Shown here one piece after another: positions 21,855 to 28,565 of a stretch of 28,565 bases of DNA (its first letter is position 1; the number at the start of each line of letters is the position of its first letter). This stretch comes from Bacillota bacterium (GTDB lineage Bacteria > Bacillota > Clostridia > Lachnospirales > Lachnospiraceae): contig JAEYSV010000050.1 in assembly GCA_023434365.1 (NCBI GenBank), forward strand, positions 1 through 28,565. Direction: 5' to 3'. A model generated the notes under the pieces. It had not been told where the DNA came from, made no database searches, and worked only from the letters and a program-made list of their open reading frames with translations. The translations under genes and the position numbers were made by a program.

Positions 21855-23594
21855 TTACCGTATTGTATTGTATTGGTACAATCCTTCATAAATACCTTTT
21901 TTTGCAATCAACTCCTCATGAGTACCACGTTCCTCAATTCCATTCTCCGTAAGTACGAGAATTGTCTCAGCATTACGAATCGTTGTCAAACGATGTGCGA
22001 TGACAAAAGTAGTTCTATTTTTCTTAAGTGTTTCAAGCGAAGCCTGCACAACTTTCTCACTTTCATTATCAAGCGCTGAGGTTGCTTCATCAAAAATAAG
22101 AATTGGTGGATTCTTTAAAAATACCCTGGCTATACTTAGCCTCTGTTTCTGACCACCAGAAAGTTTTACTCCACGCTGACCAATATAGGTATCATACCCG
22201 TTTGGCAATGACATAATGAAGTCATGCGCATTGGCATTCTTTGCTGCCTCAACAATCTCTTCCTTCGTGGCATGAAGTTTACCATAGCGAATATTTTCAT
22301 ATACCGTCCCTGCAAATAGATAGACATCCTGTTGTACAACTCCAATATTGTCACGCAATGATTTTAAGGTTAAATCCTTAATATTTTGCCCATCAATATA
22401 GATGCTACCCTCTGTTACATCATAGAATCTAGGTATTAGGTTGCACATCGTTGTCTTCCCTACTCCAGAAGACCCTACTAACGCTACATATTCACCTGCA
22501 CTAACTTTGAGATTGATATTACGAAATACAGCCTCGTCAGTATCCATATACTGAAATCCTACCTTTTCAAACGTAATCTCACCTTTTACATCCTTTAACT
22601 CTGTTGCCTTTTCACTATCTATGATATCCGGTTCTATCTCCATAATATCCATAAACCGCTCAAAACCTGTGATCCCATTCTGAAATGTTTCTGTAAAGTT
22701 AATTAGTTTTTTAATTGGATCCACTAATGTGTTAATATAAAGTAAATACGTGATTAAATCCCCAATATCAATATATCCTTTACTAACGAAAACACCTCCA
22801 CCAATTATAACAAACACATTGAATAAGCTAATAAAAAAGCTTAATCCAGAATGATAATTGGCCATGCAGTGGTAGCTATTGTCTTTACTCTTTAGGAATT
22901 GTTGGTTCCCTTCAATAAATTTTTCTTTTTCTACTTCCTCGTTAGCAAATGATTTGACAACACGAATTCCTGATAAATTATCTTCTACTCTTGCATTGAC
23001 ATTGGCAATCTCTTCACGGTTGCGTTTAAATGCGTTTTTCATTTTCTTACGCATTATAGCAGCAAATGCAAACATGATAGGTAATAATACAAAGATAATC
23101 AGGGTCAGATACATATTAATGGATGCCAAAATAATAAACGCACCAAAGAATTTAATGATAGAGATTACCAGGTCCTCTGGTCCATGGTGTAACAACTCCG
23201 TAATATCAAATAAATCATTCGTAATACGTGACATCAACTGCCCTGTTTTCTGATTATCAAAGAAATTATAGGATAACTTCTGGTAGTGTGCAAAGATATC
23301 ATTTCTCATATTATATTCCATTTTTGCGCCCATCATATGCCCTTTATAGGTGACAAAGTAGTTACATAGATATTCTAACCCAGCTAATGCAATCATAGCC
23401 AGTCCTAACAGTATAATCGTATTCATTACTTCTCCGATTTGATAATTAGGTAGCAACTCATTCGTAATATAGCGCACAAATAATGGATATGCTAATGCAA
23501 TACTTGCAGCCAGAAATGCAAAGAACATATCTGCAAAAAATAATCCCTTGTATGGTTTGTAGTACTCAATTAATTTTTTATAACGACGGTTCAT
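21855..23594 (-). CDS. ABC exporter half-transporter (MsbA/BmrA-like)
   Basis: A 579-residue fused exporter. The type I ABC transmembrane domain with six helices covers residues 15-310. The nucleotide-binding domain covers 340-575, with Walker A GSSGVGKTT (374-382), Q-loop VVQQDVYLFAG, signature LSGGQ (478-482), Walker B ILIFDEATSALD (E503 catalytic) and switch His in FVIAHRLTT. It would work as a homodimer exporting lipids, drugs or peptides; no peptidase domain is present. The substrate is unknown. AGTGGAG precedes ATG 23594. The HAD gene follows in the same direction. Confidence 0.94.
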   Translation of the reverse strand: MNRRYKKLIEYYKPYKGLFFADMFFAFLAASIALAYPLFVRYITNELLPNYQIGEVMNTIILLGLAMIALAGLEYLCNYFVTYKGHMMGAKMEYNMRNDIFAHYQKLSYNFFDNQKTGQLMSRITNDLFDITELLHHGPEDLVISIIKFFGAFIILASINMYLTLIIFVLLPIMFAFAAIMRKKMKNAFKRNREEIANVNARVEDNLSGIRVVKSFANEEVEKEKFIEGNQQFLKSKDNSYHCMANYHSGLSFFISLFNVFVIIGGGVFVSKGYIDIGDLITYLLYINTLVDPIKKLINFTETFQNGITGFERFMDIMEIEPDIIDSEKATELKDVKGEITFEKVGFQYMDTDEAVFRNINLKVSAGEYVALVGSSGVGKTTMCNLIPRFYDVTEGSIYIDGQNIKDLTLKSLRDNIGVVQQDVYLFAGTVYENIRYGKLHATKEEIVEAAKNANAHDFIMSLPNGYDTYIGQRGVKLSGGQKQRLSIARVFLKNPPILIFDEATSALDNESEKVVQASLETLKKNRTTFVIAHRLTTIRNAETILVLTENGIEERGTHEELIAKKGIYEGLYQYNTIR

Positions 23595-23670
23595 TTCTTC
23601 TCTCCACTTTCTAAAAACATATTTACACTCCTACGTCTAAGAGGCGGGGCATCTTAACGATGATATATTG

Positions 23671-23707
23671 AAAAGTCCAGAACGAGTAAACACCCATCTG
23701 GACTTTT
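23671..23707. terminator. Terminator after pfkA
   Basis: AAAAGTCCAGA (23671-23681) and TCTGGACTTTT (23697-23707) form an 11-bp perfect stem directly after the pfkA stop codon, with a T-rich end on both strands. The ABC exporter promoter may start within it (TTTACT and TATATC at 17-bp spacing on the minus strand), a weak prediction. Confidence 0.75.
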
Positions 23708-23716
23708 ATTTAGACT

Positions 23717-24691
23717 CTATCTACTTAATCTTTTTGATAATTCATACATATACTCATCAACATCTTTTGTCATAGCCAATGCTTCTTGGATATCATAATC
23801 AACAAATTTACCATCACGATAACCAACAACGCGATTGGACTGTCCATCGCAAAGTAAATCAACTGCTTTTGCTCCCATAGCAGAAGCATACACTCTGTCT
23901 TTACAAGTAGGACTACCACCTCGTTGAATATGTCCAATTATGGTTGCTCTTGTTTCCATACCGGTTGCTTCTTCAATACGTTTTGCCATACCGTAAGAGT
24001 CGCCAACGCCTTCTGCATTTACAATAATGTAATGTTTTTTTCCTGATTTACGTTTTTCTATAATATTCTCAATAATATGTTTCTCATTTCCATCATAGCG
24101 CTCAGTCATCAGAATATCTTCTGCACCGTTTGCAATCCCACACCATAAAGCAAGATAGCCAGCATTACGCCCCATTACTTCAATGATACTACAACGTTCA
24201 TGAGAGGTAGAAGTATCGCGTACTTTATCAATCGCTTCCATTGCAGTGTTAACTGCAGTATCAAATCCAATTGTATAATCCGTACATGCGATATCTAAGT
24301 CAATTGTCCCCGGTAATCCAATCGTATTAATTCCAAGGTTGGCTAAGATACGAGCTCCTTGGAAGGATCCATCTCCACCGATTACCACCAATCCATCGAT
24401 GCCATGCTTTCTACAAATATCAGCCGCTTTTTTCTGGCCTTCCTCGGTTCTCATCTCCGCGCAACGAGCGGTATAAAGAATTGTGCCTCCGCGTTGAATA
24501 ATGTCAGATACACTTTTTCCATCCATATCTATAATATCTTCTTCTAATAATCCACTATAACCTTTACGAATTCCTTTTACTTTTTTTCCATTTGCCAAAG
24601 CTGTACGAACTACAGCACGAATCGCAGCATTCATACCAGGCGCATCTCCACCACTTGTCAATACACCTATTGTATTAATTTCTTTTGTCAT
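23717..24691 (-). CDS. pfkA: 6-phosphofructokinase, ATP-dependent type
   Basis: A 324-residue protein, the classic bacterial PfkA length, phosphorylating fructose-6-phosphate in glycolysis. Visible: TSGGDAPGMNAAIRAVVR, and ATP loop GGDGSFQGA (G108 predicts ATP rather than PPi use). The catalytic segment GTIDLDIACTDYT carries D131 and D133, where most PfkA proteins read TIDND, so N is replaced by L. Also MGRNAGYLALWCGIA and the hinge QRGGSPTCKDR. ATG 24691 has GGAGG 8-9 nt upstream; the longer frame starts in that site. It follows dnaE by 88 nt, a common Firmicutes order. Confidence 0.96.
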   Translation of the reverse strand: MTKEINTIGVLTSGGDAPGMNAAIRAVVRTALANGKKVKGIRKGYSGLLEEDIIDMDGKSVSDIIQRGGTILYTARCAEMRTEEGQKKAADICRKHGIDGLVVIGGDGSFQGARILANLGINTIGLPGTIDLDIACTDYTIGFDTAVNTAMEAIDKVRDTSTSHERCSIIEVMGRNAGYLALWCGIANGAEDILMTERYDGNEKHIIENIIEKRKSGKKHYIIVNAEGVGDSYGMAKRIEEATGMETRATIIGHIQRGGSPTCKDRVYASAMGAKAVDLLCDGQSNRVVGYRDGKFVDYDIQEALAMTKDVDEYMYELSKRLSR

Positions 24692-24779
24692 TTTCTTAAC
24701 CTCCATCTAGGAATAACTACCACTTCTCACAAATTAAAGTCGAATTGTGAATATTTTGCCAACTAATATTCTAAAGCAT

Positions 24780-27700
24780 TTACTTTACTTTTTCAATACT
24801 ACTTTCGACAACCTTAACATTTTCTATTCCAAATTCTTGATTTATTTTGTCAATAAGGTAGGAATCTGCCTTAATATGAGGGATTCGCTTAATAGAACGT
24901 TCTTTTTCACAGTATATCGTTAACATATCATTCCCTTCAGCTATATTAATGATTTCCTGCAAACTAGTCTCACTTTTGAAAAATGATTCTCTATCCTTAA
25001 ATTTAACCCAGACTTCTCTCGGAACTTCACCAAACTCAATCACTTTATTGGCGATTAATTTGGCTGGTTTGTCCTCCTCAACTGTGATTCTTCCTTTAAT
25101 AAACACTTTAGCATCGTCTACAATTGAATCTTTGTATTTCTCATAATTCTGCGGAAAGAAAATGACTTCAACCGATCCATATAAGTCTTCGAGTGTCACA
25201 AACGCCATTATACTATTAGTTCTTGTCGTTTTTACAACTTTGCCCGCAACCATACCACCAACGATAGCATCCTCCATATCCTGAACATTCACCACTCCAC
25301 TTTCCTCATCAATTGCAAAATCAAGTGTAGTGTTGGTAATATTCTTTCTCCAAAGAGCTTCATATTCCTCTAACGGATGACCACTAACATAAATACCGAG
25401 AACTTCTTTCTCAAAAGATAGCATCAGCTCTTTTTCATATTCACCACAGTCTGGCATCGATATCTCAAATTCTTTCTTATCTTCCTCTAACGCAAAATCA
25501 AACAATGTCATCTGACCACTCAGACTTTTTTTCTTTTCCTGGTTAACCGAATCCAGTACTGATACGTAAACCATCATCTGCTGCTTTCTTGTTCCAGGAA
25601 GAGAATCAAATGCCCCTGCTTTGATAAAGCTTTCTAGCGTTCTTTTATTTACCTCTTTGCCTGACAAACGAAACGCAAAATCTCTTAATGAGATAAATGG
25701 TCCATTTAGCCTACGTTCATCAACAATAGCATTAATTACCGGACCCCCAAGACCTTTGATGGCAGATAGTCCATATCGGATTGCTCCATCAGAAACCGAG
25801 AATACACGCTCTCCTTCATTAATATCTGGAGGCAGAATCGATATTCCCATTTGTCTTGCTGTCATAATATATTCCGATACCTTCGTAGCATTGTCAATCA
25901 CTGAAGTAAGTAATGCCGCCATAAACTCAACTGGATAATAGCATTTAAGATACGCTGTCTGATAGGAAACCACTGCATATGCAGCTGCATGTGATTTATT
26001 AAAAGCATACTTAGCAAAATCCGTCATCTCATCGAAAATATGATTTGCTACCTGTTCTGGTATGCCATTGGCCACACAGCCTTTGACTCCCTCTTCTTCA
26101 TTCCCATAGACGAAATTCTGGCGTTCTCTTGCCATTACGTCCCCTTTTTTCTTTGACATGGCACGACGTACCAAATCGCTACGCCCATAACTATAACCTG
26201 CCAGATCACGAACAATCTGCATTACCTGCTCCTGATAGACAATACAGCCATAAGTTGGAGACAGAATCGGTTCTAATTGAGGGCACTCATAAACAATACT
26301 ATCCTGTTCATTCTTTCCCTTAACATACTTTGGAATAAACTCCATTGGACCCGGACGGTATAAACTAATCCCGGCTATGACATCTTCAATACTTTGTGGC
26401 TTTAATTCTTTCATAAAGCTCTTCATTCCGGCACTTTCTAACTGAAAAACTCCTTCACATTTGCCAGCACCAATCATTTCATATACTTTACGATCATTAA
26501 AGTCTATCTCATCTATATTAATAAAGTCCTTCTTCTCACGCTTGCGATTAATCAGACTCACAGCATTTTGAATTACGGTTAATGTTCTAAGACCCAAAAA
26601 GTCCATTTTAAGTAACCCTAATTCCTCCAAAGTTGTCATTGTAAACTGCGTAGTAATGGTATCATCAGAGGCACGAGACAGCGGTACATACTCATCTACA
26701 GCAGCCTTACTAATTACAACACCAGCTGCATGCATCGAAGTATGTCTTGGCAGACCTTCTAATCTAAGAGACATATCAATTAAGTTTCGAGCATCTTCTT
26801 CACTCTCATAAAGCTTCTTTAGTTCTGGGTTCAGCTGTAGGGCCTTTTCAATGGTAATTCCAAGTTCTGTTGGAATCATTTTTGCGACTGCATCCACATA
26901 GGCATAACCAAGGTCTAGCGCTCGTCCAACATCACGAATTACCGCTCTGGCCGCCATAGTTCCAAACGTAACAATCTGCACAACGCGGTCTTTTCCATAT
27001 TTATTGACAACATAATCGATAACCTCTTGTCTGCGCTCAAAGCAAAAGTCAATATCGATATCGGGCATCGTCAAACGTTCTGGGTTAAGAAAACGCTCAA
27101 ACAGCAGGTTAAAGCGAATTGGATCTATATTTGTAATGCCAAGACAATAGGATACGATACTTCCGGCTGCAGAACCTCGTCCCGGACCTACCATGATATC
27201 ATGATCCTTTGCATACTTGATAAAATCCCATACAATTAGAAAATAATCTACAAACCCCATACTACTAATCGTAGCAAGCTCATAACGAAGTCTCTCTTTT
27301 AGCTCTTCACTTGGATTACCATATCTACTGTTAAGTCCCTCTTCACATAACTTAGTCAAATATTGAAGCGCTGTATATTCCTCTGGTGTATCATATAGTG
27401 GTAACTTATACTCTCCAAATAAGATTTCCACATTACAACGCTCGGCAATTTTATGAGTATTTTCAAGAGCTTCCTTAGCATATGGAAATAACTCATACAT
27501 CTGGTCTGGTGATTTTAGAAAATACTGCCCACCATCATATCGCATCCTGTTTTCATCTGTAATCTTCTTTTGCGTCTGAATGCAAAGAAGAACATCATGA
27601 GGATTCACGTCGGTGTCATAAATATAATGTACGTCATTGGTTGCTACCAAAGGAATTCCAGTGTCTTTGCTTATTCGTAACAACCCCTGGTTTACCGTAG

Positions 27701-28250
27701 CCTGTTGGTCAATTCCATGATCTTGTAATTCTAAGAAGAAATTATTCTCGCCAAAGATGTCTCTTAATTTTATGGCTGAATCTTTTGCTTCCTGATAGAA
27801 TCCTCTTCTAAGATTCATCGGAATTTCTCCAGCCAGGCAGGCACTTAATGCAATAATTCCCTTACTGTATGTTTGTAACAGTTCCATGTCCACTCTTGGT
27901 TTATAATAAAACCCCTCAGTAAACCCTCGCGAAACTATTTTCATCAGATTGTGATAACCTTCATTGTTTTCCGCAAGTAATACTAAGTGGTTATACTTTT
28001 CATTATTTATACTAATATCTTTATCAAATCTTGAACCGGGTGCAACATAAACTTCGCATCCCAAAATTGGTTTGATTTTCTGCTTATTTGCTTCCCGATA
28101 AAAGTCAATTACCCCATACATTACACCATGATCGGTGATGGCGATACTGTCCATACCGAGTTCTTTCGTGCGGGCAATCAGTTCTTTAACTTTACTGGAG
28201 CCATCTAAGAGGCTATACTCTGTATGCACATGCAAATGAGTAAAGTTCAT
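24780..28250 (-). CDS. dnaE: DNA polymerase III alpha subunit, DnaE type
   Basis: A 1156-residue replicative polymerase subunit of DnaE length. PHP domain at residues 1-200 (FTHLHVHTEYSLLDGSSKV, ITDHGVMYG). The polymerase core has GPGRGSAAGS near 355-364 and catalytic Asp pair in PDIDIDF (D397/D399), plus LLKMDFLGLRTLTVI and NKSHAAAYAVVSYQTAYLKC. A helix-hairpin-helix region is near 820-860 and an OB fold near 970-1080 (GMVAGKVVKTTRTNS, KVFIKGRITVEED). No internal exonuclease, so not PolC. AAAGGTG precedes ATG 28250, and pfkA follows. Confidence 0.98.
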   Translation of the reverse strand: MNFTHLHVHTEYSLLDGSSKVKELIARTKELGMDSIAITDHGVMYGVIDFYREANKQKIKPILGCEVYVAPGSRFDKDISINNEKYNHLVLLAENNEGYHNLMKIVSRGFTEGFYYKPRVDMELLQTYSKGIIALSACLAGEIPMNLRRGFYQEAKDSAIKLRDIFGENNFFLELQDHGIDQQATVNQGLLRISKDTGIPLVATNDVHYIYDTDVNPHDVLLCIQTQKKITDENRMRYDGGQYFLKSPDQMYELFPYAKEALENTHKIAERCNVEILFGEYKLPLYDTPEEYTALQYLTKLCEEGLNSRYGNPSEELKERLRYELATISSMGFVDYFLIVWDFIKYAKDHDIMVGPGRGSAAGSIVSYCLGITNIDPIRFNLLFERFLNPERLTMPDIDIDFCFERRQEVIDYVVNKYGKDRVVQIVTFGTMAARAVIRDVGRALDLGYAYVDAVAKMIPTELGITIEKALQLNPELKKLYESEEDARNLIDMSLRLEGLPRHTSMHAAGVVISKAAVDEYVPLSRASDDTITTQFTMTTLEELGLLKMDFLGLRTLTVIQNAVSLINRKREKKDFINIDEIDFNDRKVYEMIGAGKCEGVFQLESAGMKSFMKELKPQSIEDVIAGISLYRPGPMEFIPKYVKGKNEQDSIVYECPQLEPILSPTYGCIVYQEQVMQIVRDLAGYSYGRSDLVRRAMSKKKGDVMARERQNFVYGNEEEGVKGCVANGIPEQVANHIFDEMTDFAKYAFNKSHAAAYAVVSYQTAYLKCYYPVEFMAALLTSVIDNATKVSEYIMTARQMGISILPPDINEGERVFSVSDGAIRYGLSAIKGLGGPVINAIVDERRLNGPFISLRDFAFRLSGKEVNKRTLESFIKAGAFDSLPGTRKQQMMVYVSVLDSVNQEKKKSLSGQMTLFDFALEEDKKEFEISMPDCGEYEKELMLSFEKEVLGIYVSGHPLEEYEALWRKNITNTTLDFAIDEESGVVNVQDMEDAIVGGMVAGKVVKTTRTNSIMAFVTLEDLYGSVEVIFFPQNYEKYKDSIVDDAKVFIKGRITVEEDKPAKLIANKVIEFGEVPREVWVKFKDRESFFKSETSLQEIINIAEGNDMLTIYCEKERSIKRIPHIKADSYLIDKINQEFGIENVKVVESSIEKVK

Positions 28251-28293
28251 ACTATCATCACCTTTCTGTCTCTATCCGTATAATACTATCTAT

Positions 28294-28322
28294 ACTATAG
28301 CATGAATTCTAGAATTTATAAA
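28294..28322 (-). promoter_or_regulatory. Candidate promoter of dnaE-pfkA
   Basis: Minus strand: -35 TTTATA (28317-28322), 17-bp spacer, -10 TATAGT (28294-28299). Start predicted near 28287, about 37 nt before the dnaE ATG. Confidence 0.55.
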
Positions 28323-28342
28323 GTGTTGCCTGCTTCCAAGGG

Positions 28343-28370
28343 GGTATACCATAGGACGCAATTTCCTATG
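28343..28370. other. Hairpin upstream of the dnaE promoter
   Basis: GGTATACC (28343-28350) is an 8-bp palindrome joined to CATAGGA/TCCTATG (28350-28356/28364-28370). No T tract follows on either strand. Outer CCAAG and CTTGG copies nearby could enlarge the fold. No gene is seen in 28251-28565, although the right flank is cut. Confidence 0.45.
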
Positions 28371-28452
28371 ATGATTAGAGCGTCAAAAGCCCTTCAGAAA
28401 ACTTGGCTTAGTCAATTTGCACAATTACAAAGTAAACTAAAGTGATACAAGA

Positions 28453-28565
28453 CATAGTTCAATGAGCAACTGTATGAAGTCGTTGGCACTTTGGCCCTGT
28501 ATTTTAGGGCCTTATGTGCCACTACGAACTTCATCCAAGCGAGAGCGTGTTGCGAATGAACTATG
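28453..28565. repeat. 113-bp multi-stem palindromic element at the right edge
   Basis: Nested pairs: CATAGTTCA/TGAACTATG (28453-28461/28557-28565), GCAAC/GTTGC (28466-28470/28549-28553), ATGAAGT/ACTTCAT (28474-28480/28528-28534), TGGCAC/GTGCCA (28484-28489/28516-28521), GGCCCT/AGGGCC (28493-28498/28506-28511), loop GTATTTT. A 14-nt one-sided insert (28535-28548) holds CGAGAGCG. The perfect nesting is typical of a palindromic repeat element or a structured RNA. The element may continue past the window edge. Confidence 0.75.

Noticed and set aside
21447..22079. Plus-strand frames across the HAD and ABC exporter genes
   Set aside because: They are shadows of conserved minus-strand coding sequence and lack start signals.
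22166..22354. Minus-strand frame inside the ABC exporter
   Set aside because: It overlaps the exporter ATP-binding domain in another frame; low-complexity methionine-arginine sequence typical of a shadow frame.
24359..24547. Plus-strand frame inside pfkA
   Set aside because: Antisense to catalytic pfkA sequence; no ribosome site or promoter.

Overview
The window is a low-GC Gram-positive chromosome segment, most likely from a Clostridia member of the family Lachnospiraceae. This is inferred from gene content and order: infC-rpmI-rplT with an attenuated leader, a T-box in front of thrS, dnaE followed by pfkA, DUF4358 and DHHW surface genes, FabV, A+T-rich intergenic DNA and strong GGAGG ribosome sites. 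Most genes lie on the minus strand. No rRNA, tRNA or CRISPR array was seen.

Positions 1 to about 2.9 kb are the end of an integrated element (prophage or ICE-like). They hold a tyrosine integrase, a CI-like repressor without a peptidase domain, a divergent Cro-like protein, a small HTH protein, a further Xre regulator and a truncated gene running off the left edge. One 15-bp operator motif recurs in front of cro, in front of the small HTH gene and at the start of the integrase transcript. A 36-codon gene not previously marked, convergent with the repressor, sits behind a good promoter with a LexA-type SOS box. The two convergent stop codons lie in opposite arms of one shared terminator hairpin. 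Three 11-bp-spaced direct repeats after the integrase look like arm-type integrase sites, and the junction lies at the terminator of rplT.

From 2.9 to 10.1 kb are housekeeping and transport genes. infC starts at AUU and is preceded by a leader with a terminator and a competing antiterminator strand (L20-leader type). A TrpXYZ-type ABC importer follows. Next is thrS, with a complete threonine T-box (specifier ACC) and an unusual cluster of palindromes between the T-box terminator and the start codon.

From 10.1 to 20.3 kb are envelope and lipid genes: a GNAT-YdbS-YdbT operon, a GT4 glycolipid-type glycosyltransferase, a divergent fabV with a 21-bp FabT-like palindrome over its -10 box, and a surface O-acylation cluster (SGNH hydrolase, DUF4358 lipoprotein, MBOAT, DHHW protein). 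The 3' end of fabV has been tandemly copied as a 23-bp unit.

From 20.3 to 28.6 kb are a small acidic membrane protein, an ABC exporter with a HAD phosphatase, and dnaE-pfkA. The right edge carries a roughly 113-bp multi-stem palindromic element.
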